Positions 1 through 10,289 of a stretch of DNA of 64,000 nt are shown here, piece by piece. The translations under genes were made by a program, and so were the position numbers. Within the stretch, counting starts at the first letter, position 1. Every line of letters begins with the position of its first letter. Source of the DNA: Amoebophrya sp. A120. Lineage: Eukaryota; Sar; Dinophyceae; Syndiniales; Amoebophryaceae. Location: the NCBI GenBank assembly GCA_905178155.1, contig CAJINV010000003.1:4029253-4093252 (forward strand), written 5' to 3'. A model generated the notes under the pieces. It was not told the origin of the DNA. It did not search any database and saw only the letters and a program-made list of their open reading frames with translations.

Positions 1-611
1 AAAACCTTAGGAGAAATGAGCAACGCACCAGCCTAGCACGGGAACAAGGCGAGACGGATGGATCCAATAATAACGCCGCTTTTGGTTCGTGTTGCGCGTT
101 GTGGAATACCAAAACTTATCAGCTCACGGAAACCTACATGGACATGTTTGAGAGGCCTTTTACTGAGCGACTACTCAGACTGATTCGGGGGGGGCTGGCG
201 GTCTGGACATCGGGCCAGGCGGGGAGGCTGGGGGAGGATCTGAGGACTGAGTGGGCGTCCTCCCTGGCTGAACGCACGTCCTCTCCTCTGGTGCGGCGAC
301 TGACACCACGATACTGCTCCGCCGCTCCGCAGCACGGCCCTCGTCGTCGACCATAGTATGATGGCGTATTCTCATCTGAAAGAGGAGGCAGAACACGCAT
401 GGGATCTTGTCGCTAGATTTTTATATGTATGTGGGCACTTGCTCACGTGCTTGCATTATCAGGGACGGCGGGATTGCTCTTACGAGGGTGTAGTGTATCT
501 GATTGGGCCTGGCGTGGCCTTGCCTCCTTCCTAGCGCATGGGAAGAGTTTGCATATCCTGCAGCATAGCGTCCTAAGAGCAATGCCGCAACGCAACGCCA
601 AAAGATGCAGA
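1..611. other. Left edge, no gene assigned
   Basis: This stretch lies downstream of the last transporter exon I can read. It may hold the 3' end of the amino acid transporter gene, because that protein still lacks its last expected membrane helices, but no minus-strand frame here shows a convincing helix. I see no RNA gene or repeat structure. Confidence 0.3.
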
Positions 612-878
612 ACAAAGCGAAAACCGAAAGTTGTCATGCAGATTTGCAATGACAAGAACATTTGTGATGCGCATCCCTATGAGGGGCATTTCCAGTCGTG
701 TTTTGGAATTTGTAATGCTGTAAACAGGATACGCATCTCGATTTGTGATGCGGCTGTCCCTGCTAACCTGCACTACACTACGGGCTGCAACTTGTCATGC
801 GTGGTGTCCAAAACTCCAGGATCTGTGTTGCAGAGATCCCAACTTAACTATGGTGTGGGGACGTTTTTACTCAGGATA
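612..878. mobile_element. Introner, family 2, left end degraded
   Basis: The right end matches the family-2 terminal repeat (GTGGGGACGTTTTTACTCAG then GATA), and the interior carries the usual TTGTCATGC / GCATGACAA words and aligns with the element at 4415-4698. The left terminal repeat is not recognisable, and no matching 5-bp target duplication was found on that side. It abuts the transporter exon ending at 879, so it probably forms the next intron, or it truncates the gene. The left boundary is approximate. Confidence 0.5.
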
Positions 879-3558
879 GCACGCCACGTTGAGAATGCCA
901 AGGTCCGAGAAAAAACTGGCCGCTAGGACGGTGGAGAGGACAATGGTGAAGATCACAGCTGTCCGCGATTTGTCTCCGCTGTTTTTGAATGGCGACAGCA
1001 TGGGGTTCAGCATCAACGGGTACACACCGAGACAAACAACCGACATTCCCGCTCGCGCAATCACGGAGTACCACGCACCCGCTGGAAGGTTGGATAAGAC
1101 CTGACAGTGGCATGGTAAACAACAGAAGATAGAAGTACTATACATACAAGTTGTAGGAAATGAATGTGCGATAAATTTTGTGCGAAGCCAGCCTTTCAAC
1201 TACATGCTAGTAAAAAATCAATGAGCCGCATATTGATACTACAAAAAGAGATTCTACTTCAGGAGCGTCAGCAGTACCGAAAAGATTCTACTTCAGCGCC
1301 AGCAGTAGCACGAGCATCCGAGGAATAAGAGGAAGAGCAAAAAACTTCTTTATTTGTACGTTTCCCTTCACTTCGGAGCCGTAAGTCATGTATGCGAAGG
1401 AGGAGAAGCTGGTGAACAGGGTCCAAAGTATCGTAAAGCTGAGCTGCAGAACTTTCGCGAACTGGGCTGGGCTTCGTTTTTCCATGGTCTCATACATCGG
1501 TAAAATGCAGGGCTGAATCACCATGGCCATACAGATGGCCGAGATGTAGGTGATATTTCCCGACGTGAACCCCAAGAAGCAGACCAGATCCGGGCCACTC
1601 ATTGGTTCCGTCAGGCTGCGAGCAGAATCAGAGCGTACTATGGCACTCGTCTCCTGCAGCAAGGACGCTGGGGGTGTACGACCTGGCACTGCAGCAGCAG
1701 CTGCGGCAGCCGCTGCTGCGGCCGCGCTCGGTTGTGCATGCTGCATGATCTCTTGGTGCGACATCAAGGGTCCGCCCTCCGGAGAAGATGGTATCGCTTT
1801 CTTCACGAAGTAATTGTAGACCACGGAGAAGACGACGAAGCAGTTGCTGAACACCCCGAGGGAGCTGGTGATTGCCAGTCGTTTTTGCGACAAAAAACAC
1901 AGGGGGAGAATCAGCAGCGCGCCGCAGATGACCGGCCAGAGGCGGCTGAGGTCGCTCCAGCCGGTGATAAAGCAGACGGTCGGGACCACCGAGTCCGCGA
2001 TGATGATGAGGTACCCGACCAGGGCCAGCCAGTAGGAAATCCAGATGGCCCCGGCGCAGGACCTTTTCCACGTGCCGCCGGAGAAGAGAAAGTTGCACTG
2101 CTCCAGCAGGTTCTCTATGGAATGCAAATATGTCTGGGTCTGGTTCTGGAGAAATGCAACTTGTGATGCGCATTTCACAACACATAAAAATCACTCATGC
2201 ACAAGCAGCAAAACCAAAAGCTGCCCACTTTCTGTCACCAAAGTGGGGCATTTGTCATGCGGATTTGCCATTGCGGAAGCTTCTCCAAACCTGTGATGCT
2301 AGCGCTTCCATGCCAGACCTTCTGTGTCATGCAAAAGCAGCATGACTCTTCCAGACCCAGACATTTTTGCATTTCATATTCTCCATGTCGTAGACCTGCA
2401 GAGCGTCGGCGCGGCGCACCATCGACATCATCGTGTAGTAGGAGAGGAACAAAATGCCAAAGTTCCACACGGCACCGTTCAGCAGTCCGGCCCCCGCGGT
2501 GGTCCACGGAAGGGACATATGAAATGCAAAAGTGTCTGGGTCTGGAAGAATGCGCGATTTGTCATGCAGCTTTTCCATGACCCATGAGGTCTGGAATGCA
2601 GGACCTAGCATGACAGATTCTGTGCGATCTCTCTCATGCCTATCCTGCGTGAGAAACTCCCTCCCGACTTGGTCAAAACTGGACGACTTTTGGTAGTCAT
2701 GCAACACAGATTTTTGCATGCTTCAGATTTAGCATGACAAGTTGCAATCTTCCAGACCCAGACATTTTTACATTTGATAGGACAGAATCCCGGCGCCAAG
2801 ACCACACAGGACCATGTTCACCGTGAGCCGCTCGAACGAGACTTGTTCGACAGGTTGTTCTATCAAATGCAAATATGTCTGGGTCTGGAAACTTGTAATG
2901 CTGAGTTGGAAATAGTGAATGCTCTGTAATGGATGTACAGCCAAGCATGAGAAATATTTTCGTGCCTAAGTGTTGCGGTTTCCGCATGACAAGCTGCGTT
3001 TTTGCATAAGAAGCAAAGGGGTCTCTGTCTTCTTGGACGCGCATCACACACTCTTCAGTCATGCCAGACAGGCATGACAAACCCTGCATCCTTCCAGACC
3101 CAGACATAGTTGCAATGCATATGTTCGGCGGTTGTACTATTGTGATTTTCAACGAGCGGCCGGTCCGCCTGGTCCGTATCAACTGCAAAAATGTCTGGGT
3201 CTGGAAGGATGCAAACTTGTGATGCGTGTTGCGGATCATACAAAAATCTGCGTTGCGTGACTTGCAAAAGTGCCCATTTCTGGCCATGCTGAGGGGGCAT
3301 TTTTCATGCAGAACAGGCATCACAGAGGGGCTGCACATCCTGTGATGCTAGGTCCTGCATTCCAGACCTCATGGGTCATGGAAAAGCAGCATGACAAATC
3401 GCGCACTCTTCCAGACCCAGACATTTTTGCATTAGATAGTCCGCTGCCGGAGACGAATCGTTGCCGTCATTCTCGCCGATCCGCAAGGTGATCTGTTCCG
3501 CGGTTGGAAGCGTGGCTGTCCCTTCATCAGCCGTCGTCGTGGCCGTGGATTTTGACAT
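879..3558 (-). CDS. AAAP/SLC38-type amino acid transporter (C-terminus unresolved)
   Basis: Multi-pass amino acid permease of the amino acid/auxin permease family. I read exons 3439-3558, 3122-3171, 2780-2855, 2379-2512, 1291-2110 and 879-1100, giving an in-frame product of 474 aa. Removing each introner plus one target-duplication copy restores the family motif GAGILSLPW (helix 1) across one junction and MENLLEQ across another. About nine helices are visible; family members usually have 10-11, so the final one or two are missing or lie further left. The start at 3558 opens a polar Ser/Thr-rich tail before helix 1. The intron at 1101-1290 has ambiguous, non-GT-AG borders. A 13-residue alanine tract sits in a cytosolic loop (about 1690-1730). 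Substrate and membrane location cannot be told from sequence. Confidence 0.8.
2116..2378. mobile_element. Introner, family 1
   Basis: 263-bp element in the amino acid transporter gene. Ends read TATGGAATGCAAATATGTCT and, inverted, AGACATTTTTGCATTTCATA. A perfect 5-bp target duplication TTCTC flanks it (2111-2115, 2379-2383). Removing the element plus one TTCTC joins the flanking exons in frame (D-M-E-N-L-L-E). Neither border can be aligned to GT-AG. Confidence 0.93.
2518..2779. mobile_element. Introner, family 1
   Basis: 262-bp element with inverted ends containing TGTCTGGGTCTGGAAGA. The target duplication GGACA lies at 2513-2517 and 2780-2784. Its removal restores the helix-1 motif GAGILS|LPW of the transporter, which is strong protein-level proof that it is spliced out. 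Confidence 0.95.
2861..3121. mobile_element. Introner, family 1
   Basis: 261-bp element starting TATCAAATGC and ending GCAATGCATA. The target duplication TGTTC lies at 2856-2860 and 3122-3126. It splits the cytosolic N-terminal region of the transporter, and removal keeps frame (A-E-Q-P-V-E-Q). Confidence 0.93.
3177..3438. mobile_element. Introner, family 1
   Basis: 262-bp element with family-1 inverted ends. The target duplication GTCCG lies at 3172-3176 and 3439-3443. It forms the first intron of the transporter gene, and removal gives A-A-D-Q-A-D in frame. Confidence 0.93.
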
Positions 3559-4167
3559 AGTGGCTTTTTCTTCTTGATGTTGGGTACAATACCTATTTCT
3601 TCAAAGGCTTCAACATCAACACGGAAATCGATTTGCAGGGTTTTGCTTTTGCTTCGCACAGCATGATGTTCCGTAATATCCTAGATGCAAATATGAATCC
3701 TTTTGCATCATGAGTTAGTGCTTTTCTCTCGTCGGCCTCCTTATCATCTGGGTGGAAAAAGATGGAGGTACGGACACTCCCGCAATTTTTTCCTTTGTGC
3801 AACTTCTTGTGCGCCACGTTTTCGTTTTGTAGTGCTGCACCGACGGGGTGCAGCACGGTAGATCATGCTTGAACAGCCTACCACGTCGGTTCCTGCCGTT
3901 GTTGTGTCGCTGCAGGTTTCCCCATTCGTACGCGAAAAAAAAAAGCACAGTTTTGTTCTTAAAATTGTAGTGAAGTCCAGCTAGACTAGGAGCAGTAGGT
4001 TCTTCGACGCTGTCGCAGTTTCGCCTGCTTAAAGACATGTAGTGAAATACTATTAGCTTTGTTCGCTGCGTTCCGTACAACGCACGGAAGTTAGTGGAGT
4101 TATTCCTTTGTTTGTGTCGAGTAATGTTCACGGCCAAGGCCATTTCCATCATTTTTTCGATCTACTT
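3559..4167. other. Intergenic, transporter 5' side
   Basis: Space between the stop of the glycosyltransferase gene and the start of the transporter gene. It should hold the 3' UTR of one and the 5' region of the other. I see no supported gene, repeat or RNA. Confidence 0.5.
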
Positions 4168-7100
4168 CTACAGTAGATTATTTGTTTTTATTTCCTTCGT
4201 GCTGTCGTGCACGCGGCGTCGGAGCTTATCGAGGAACCGGCCCACTTTCTGGTCCAGATCCTCGATCGGGAGAAAGAAGTCCATGTATTTGAGGCTTCCC
4301 TGGGGATCCACCACGGCGTTGGTGTCGCTGGAGTTGCGCAGGTCGACGAGCGGCAGCTCGAGGTAGTCGTAGCCGACGCTGAGCGTCTTCGCGAACTCGG
4401 AATAGTAGCCGTGGTATCCTAGAGAAAAACGTCCCCACACCAGAGTCAAGATGAGGATTTTGCAACACAAACCTTGATTTGAAGTTTTGGGAGCCCCGCA
4501 TGACAAATTGCAGGCTGTATTGTAATGCAGTTTAGCAAGGGATGTCGCATTACAAATCCATCTGCATATCCTGTTTACAGCATTACAAGTTCCAAAACAC
4601 GATCGGGAATGCCTATCATGGGGATGCGCATTACAAATGCACTTGTGCTTGCAGATCTGCATGACAACTCTGGGGTGGGGATGTTTTTACACAGGATACG
4701 TGGTTGGTGGTGGTCAGCGCCGTGTCGTTGCAGTGCATCAGTGGGTTTGAATTGCAAAAGTATCGTACTCGTGTAAATGCATTACAAATTTCCTCAGCAT
4801 GAGAAATAAAATTTGTAATGCTAATTTGCCCTAAGAACAGGATTTGTAATGCATTATTGCAATACGAGTACGATACTTTTGCACAGGATACCGGGGAGTA
4901 CTTGAGCGCCCGGCGCTGAAGCAAGACCCGGTCGAACGCGTGCGAGCCTTCGTCGCCCGAAATCCCGAAGTGAATCTTCTCCTCCTTGGGGTTCTGGATC
5001 TGGTCCAAGTACGGCTCCAACGTTTGCCACATGTAGGGCTTCACGCCCTGGCACGTCTGCTGGAAGTTGATCTCCAGAAGCATCGCGTCCGGCTATCAAA
5101 TGCAAAAATGTCTGGGTCTGGAAGGATTCGAATTTGTGATGCGAAGTCTACATCAAGATAAAATCTGTCATGCATGGCTAGCAAAAAGCCCCATTTCTTG
5201 TTTCCGAGAAGGAGGATTTGTCATGCGGATTAGGCATTGGAATAAGTGCTCAAAATCTGTGATGCTAGAGCTTGCATGCCAGACGATCTGGGTCAGGCAA
5301 AAACTGCATGACAGATCTCGCATTCTTCCAGACCCAGACATTTTTGCAATCCATACCGGCTGCATCCACACGAGGTTCGTCACGTCCGCCCCGTGCCGCG
5401 CGATCACCAGGACGGCCCGCTGCATCACCCGCACCTGCTCGCACTATCCTGTGCAAAAGTATCGTACTACAGTAATCATAGTCATGCATTACAAATCTCC
5501 TTCTTAACCTCAATCCGCATTACAAATTCCACTTTTCATGCTGAGGGGATTTGTCATGCGATTTATACTAGTACGATGCTTTTGCATTTCATACGCACGG
5601 CGTTAGGTCAATCATCCGCAGAACATGGAGCGAAAGCTTCAGTTTCCGAGGTGGAGCAGGAGGATTATTTCTGGTACTGTCGTCGTGGTCTACTTTTAAA
5701 TCCTCTTCCGTGTAGTTGTCGTCCAGATCTTCATCCTCGCCGCCCAGGCACTCGTTCACGTTGGCGGAATGCTTCAGCGAGAGTTTTTTCTCGAAGTAGG
5801 ACACGATACCCTCCAAGTTCGTCCACTGGCGCTGCCCGGCGACACGACCGTGCCGTAGAATCAAGATACACCGGCGACCGCCGAACTCGCCCGGGAGGGT
5901 CCGCTTGTTCCATCGCGAGTGTAGTCCCCGTGGTGCGTGGTCGGGCTGCTTGTTAAAAAAGGTATCAGCCGGAGTTGTATGTTCCAGAGCTCCTCCTGTT
6001 GGACGAGTAGTGTCAGGTCTTGGAATTTTACACATGTCCCACACTCGCGCGCGTAGGAGGTGTGCGCTTTTCGTACTACATGACAAACCGTCTCGCGCCT
6101 TCTGCACCACCCAGTCAACGCGGTGGCGGCTGTAAAAGCCGGTCAATATCAAAAGAAGAAACTGCTTCACTGTAAGGATTTTGCAAGTTTTGCATTGCAA
6201 GTTCGCTACACATTACAAAGAAAACTTGCCATGCGAGGATCCTAAGGGAAAACACCGCTAAAAGTCACTTGTCTTGCATGTGTAGCAAGACAAACACTTT
6301 AGTGATGCTTTTTCTGCATTACAGGTTTACAGTGAAACAGTTTTTCTTTTTTCTTGCGATAGTCAAGACAGCAAAGGTAATGGAGCGCAGGTTGCTGACG
6401 GATTCGTGCCACGTCGCGATCTCGACGGGTTCGTCGGCCTCGTTGCCGAAGAGAAACCTGGTAGTCGCCATTTTTCTCTGTACATAGGCCTCGACATGCT
6501 CGGCGTAGCAGTTTGCAACTTCAGCAGGGAGCAGTAGATCATGCGTGGCTGCTTTAGTTTGCGAGTTGCGCAACTCTTCATTTTGCCCAGCAGCTTCTTG
6601 GTGCTGGATAATTCCACGACTTTCAATATCAGGCGCAGGTTTGGTGCAACGCTTTCTGATAGAGGCAGCGATCTGATGAATCTTGCGCGAGGTGGGTAGT
6701 GAATTACTAGGAGTTCTAGCCGATGACTGATCGGATGACGATGACTCTGGATCGGGTTCCGTTTCTTGTCCAACCGATCCGGCGCTGCTTTTTTGTGCTG
6801 CAACCGACGGCTCCTTTATCGGTATGCGTCGGTCTAGAAACCGAAATGCGGCCGTGCGCCAGGGACCTCCGCACATGCCGCCAAAGACCTCTTCGTTGCA
6901 CCCATGGGTGCCGGAGTACCCCACCCTGCAGTCCGCGTCTACCACTTTCGGGAACCGCGCAATGTCAAACTGTTTTTCGGATTCCTCCTCCAGCTCCAGC
7001 TCCGCGTCGGTGGACCAATACATAACGCCGAAGGACAAGGACATGGTTTTGCGCGTGCAAAAGCAGAAGTTCCCGTCCTGGATCCCGAAGTACGCCGTGT

Positions 7101-9324
7101 GGTACTGCAGCCGACACACCCCCGCGCAAGACTCCAGCATGTTCAAAGGGAGCCGGCCGACCGAGATCTCGAACGCGCGCTCCAAAGTGTCGTCGGAGAA
7201 GCAGCCCATGTATTCAAAACGCGCCTCCCCGGGCGCGAGGGTGTCGTCCGAGGCTGGCGACGAGTCCGCTTCTGGCTCCTCAGTGCCGCCGCGCCGAGAT
7301 GAAATTGCATTTGCAAGACTCTCATCGTCAACATTATCTACTTCCGAAGGAGGCCCCTTTGCCGCGAAGCGTATCAGCTGGTACCAAATTGCATTTCGAA
7401 GTTCGACCGCGGGCGCAACCCCGGTCTTCTTGGCCCTCTGCCGGGCGGGAGACCACCTGTGGCACTGCGCGTCCTCTCCGCCATTGCAGAACTCCGCCCC
7501 GGTGAAGTAGGGATGTTGTTCTGGTTCACCGTGGTCTTGGTTATTCAGGCGCGGAAAAATGATGGACTGCAAAACCACGTCTAGGAGGAGATTGTTGTGC
7601 GGCAACGTGTCCCTCCAGTCGTGCCAGAACTTCGTGCCCATGATGAAGACCTTCAAGTTTTCCTTCTTGACCAGGTGCAATAGCCAGGAGTTCGGGGAGA
7701 GGAGCTCAAACAGCCAGAAGGCCCAGCGGGTGAAGTGCGAGATGTTGCGCAGCTCGCCAATCATGATGTACAGCTTCTTGTCAACTTTGTGCAGGTACCA
7801 CTGCGGGTCAATGTCTTGCATCTTATCCACGATCACCACACGCCCGGGGTTGTCGCGGCTGCGCGCGAGAAAATGGTACACGATGTCGTGCATAATCGGA
7901 CGGTGCTTTGTCACCAGCTTCTTCTTCTTCTTTGTCGCTGCAGAATAAACGGTCGTCTGCACTGCGGTGGCGTCAGCGGTCGTAGTTGAAGGCGGTTCGG
8001 TTCCCGGCGTTTCGGTCTCACTGGATAATTCGTCTGTTGCTTCGTCGTCATCCTCCTCCACGACAACCGGCGTGCCACGAGGATCTCGCACCATACGATG
8101 CACAAAGTTTCCGGAGAAGCCATAACGATGCTGCATCAACTGCCAGCCGCGCATATGCGCTGCGTAGGTTTGTTGGTTCTGCTCCTCATCTGTTTCTAGG
8201 GAGCGGATAGCCATGCTGTGCTGTTCTTCGAGTAATTGGTGCAGCAAGGGTTTCGATTTATCTTGATTCGCATGATCTTCACCGAGAAGCTGTTGTGCGG
8301 ATGTCAATGCAGCAGGCTGAGTCTCTTTCTCCATTTCCTCGCTGAAGCAGTGGTCCCAGAGTCCCGCAGTGAAACTTTCGAACAGGGAGGCGGTGCGTGT
8401 GGGGTCCTTTCGCGCGTCCTTGTGCTCGCACTTCACGAACCGCTCCGCGATCTGGCGGCGCAGCGTCATCACCGAGGTTTGCTTGTTATGAACGTTTCGA
8501 ATGGGCACGATTTTGTTGAGAATTTCGTCTTCGGTCTCTGACATGTATTCTAGACTCCAGGAGTTGAAGCCCCCATGGCTCCAGAGGTTCTTCAGGCCAC
8601 CGTGTCGTACGAGCAAATCAAACGGTGTCCGGGTCGCGGTCGTGCCGGCGCCTCGCGCTGCTAGCATCGGGGCTCGTTGATACATCTTCGTCTTGGTGGC
8701 ATGTTGTTCGGGGCTCGGGCTCGCATTCGGGCTCAACAGTCCCTCCGCGGACGCTGGTACAACTACGTGCTCGCGCGAAGCGGGAGAGACTTCGGTGGAC
8801 ACTCCAAATATATCTCGTTCCAGTTCTGCCCGGACTGCTTGACTTGCTTGGGAACGCGTTGAAACGTCGCTCGGGGATAATCCAGGGACCTGTTGCTGAG
8901 TGGTTCTTGCGGCAGCCGCGCCCACTTGTTCTTCGGATCCTGGGTCGGGGGCTGCTGAAACGGGTGGGGACGCGGACGACCCACCAGTGCTGGCGACCCC
9001 ACATGGCGCGAGCAGCCATAGGTGCATGAAGTCCAGCGCCACCTTGCGGCTCACGAAGGAGTTCCGGAAGAAGAATGTGTCGCTGCAGTTCAGTCTCAGG
9101 CTGCCCAGGTCCAATCGCAGGCGGCCGCTCTGGCCGTGCAGTTGCGCCTTGAGAAATTCCTGGTCCATGTTGACCTGCGTGTCGGTTCTTGTCACTCGCT
9201 GCTCCACCATCTGGTCCTCGTCCGCCTGGGGCTCCACTTGCTTGTGGTGCTCCACTTGCGCCTGACTCCGCAGAACCAGAAGCAGGGTGAGCTGCCATTT
9301 CTTCATCGACAGGAGGAAGATCAT
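4168..9324 (-). CDS. WSC-domain and GT61-like glycosyltransferase
   Basis: Predicted secretory-pathway glycosyltransferase of 1360 aa. The exons 6362-9324, 5594-6141, 5356-5439, 4892-5088, 4699-4747 and 4168-4409 sum to 4083 nt, exactly in frame. The N-terminus carries a short hydrophobic signal or anchor (MKKWQLTLLLVL). Around residues 700-830 is a WSC-type Cys-rich domain: GCFSD, then spaced Cys and FGIQDGNFCFC, ending near CGGPWR. The C-terminal part has the GT61/DUF563 pattern: ILILRHGR...NLEG, then VIARHGADVTNLVWMQP, MLLEI, and finally YYSEFAKTL..YDYLELP. GT61 enzymes (for example EOGT and plant xylosyltransferases) transfer sugars in the ER or Golgi, and WSC domains bind carbohydrate; acceptor and donor here are unknown. 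Five introners interrupt the C-terminal half only. Start chosen at 9324, just before the hydrophobic segment. Confidence 0.82.
4415..4698. mobile_element. Introner, family 2
   Basis: 284-bp element with ends TATCCTAGAGAAAAACGTCC and, inverted, ATGTTTTTACACAGGATA. The target duplication CGTGG lies at 4410-4414 and 4699-4703. Removal gives T-N-H-G-Y-Y-S in the glycosyltransferase. Confidence 0.92.
4748..4891. mobile_element. Introner, family 3 (short)
   Basis: About 144 bp, with inverted ends built on GCAAAAGTATCGTACT. The target duplication is imperfect (minus-strand CCCGG versus CCCAC), so the borders were set by reading frame. It separates the 197-nt exon from the 49-nt exon of the glycosyltransferase gene. 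Confidence 0.82.
5094..5355. mobile_element. Introner, family 1
   Basis: 262-bp element. The target duplication CCGGC lies at 5089-5093 and 5356-5360. It interrupts the GT61 signature; removal gives VWMQP|DAMLLE, which matches the family pattern. Confidence 0.95.
5445..5593. mobile_element. Introner, family 3 (short)
   Basis: 149-bp element, ends TATCCTGTGCAAAAGTATCG and inverted counterpart ending GCATTTCATA. The target duplication CGCAC lies at 5440-5444 and 5594-5598. Removal gives T-P-C-E-Q-V-R in the glycosyltransferase. Confidence 0.92.
6147..6361. mobile_element. Introner, family 4
   Basis: 215-bp element with its own terminal repeats (AGAAACTGCTTCACTGTAA versus TTTACAGTGAAACAGTTTTT). 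The target duplication GTCAA lies at 6142-6146 and 6362-6366. Removal joins F-A-V-L-T to G-F-Y-S-R. It carries the interior TTGCATTGC and GCATTACA type words seen in the other families. Confidence 0.9.
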
Positions 9325-10289
9325 CCATGATTATTTCAAGCTGCAATGTGCGGGCGAAACAAGCCGGGCTAAATTACAAGATACAGGTTCAGGTCCACAG
9401 GATCTGGAACGATCGTAATGGGGCAAAAGCCGTTTATTTGTGATTGTGGGTCTTAGGCTTGTTGTTGATTTCAACAAACACAAAGCAGAAAAACATAAGG
9501 GTGACCCTACATGGAAATGGAAAACAAAAAGGGGAAACCAAAAAAAAAACGAAAATAAAATGCCAAAAAGAGAAGAAAGAGCGGACAAAACCAAAAAATT
9601 ACCTAACACTTCGGTTTGCATTTGCATATCAACATTTCAAAACGATCTTGTACTTTTGACAAAGAACAAGTCCACGCCACGTGTTCGTTTTGAAGTTTTC
9701 CTTCCTCCATTGCCGTGTATCTTTTCGTAGCTTTTTCGAAGTTTCTTCTTCTTTCCAAACCTTTGTACAGTCATGTCCGTCTTGACCGCCCAGTCAAAGT
9801 CCTGCGCTGCGGCCGGCAAACGATAATTCCGCGGTGCCTTAATACTGGATTCCCAGGGCCAGCACAAGGCATTTTCATTCCAGCCTAACGCAGTACTTGC
9901 AGGCGTAGTCGAAAATTCTCAGTAATTGTAATAGTAAACTCAAAGTATTCAGTGTGTGCGTGGCCGAGCGAAAAAGCGCCACAGCTGCATATCATTGAAA
10001 ATGCAACACGCTGCTTCCACGTTGGCGGCAAGCGCTGCATTTTCCTGTCAATTGAAATACTTGGATAATTAAGTGTGATCGAAGTGTTACCTTGTGAGTG
10101 AAGTGTGACTGTGAGTGTGCCTTTTCGAAGAATGCATGAGCAAGGGCAAAAATTGTGAAACAGAAACAAAGCGCCGATCTCCGAGGACGGATGGAAGAGT
10201 CGCGAGTCCGTAGTCTTGTTTCGCCCAACAGCGAGTAAGAGACGGCTCCTGGTCCTGCTCGACTTCGAGCGTTCTTGTGATCGTTCTTC
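9325..10289. other. Intergenic, 965 bp
   Basis: Between the polycystin stop and the glycosyltransferase start. Partly A-rich (about 9535-9590). No gene, RNA or repeat that I can support. Confidence 0.5.

Noticed and set aside
1680-1735. GC-rich trinucleotide run as a regulatory repeat
   Set aside because: It lies in frame in the transporter exon and encodes an alanine tract.
2105-5600. CRISPR-like array from the recurring words TGTCTGGGTCTGGAAG and TTGTCATGC
   Set aside because: The repeats are paired inverted ends of separate 145-300 bp elements at irregular spacing, each with its own target duplication.
2116-6361. Canonical GT-AG borders for the introners
   Set aside because: Sliding the junction across the 5-bp duplication gives no GT-AG option for the elements checked; a few can be read GT...AC, GT...AA or similar at best.
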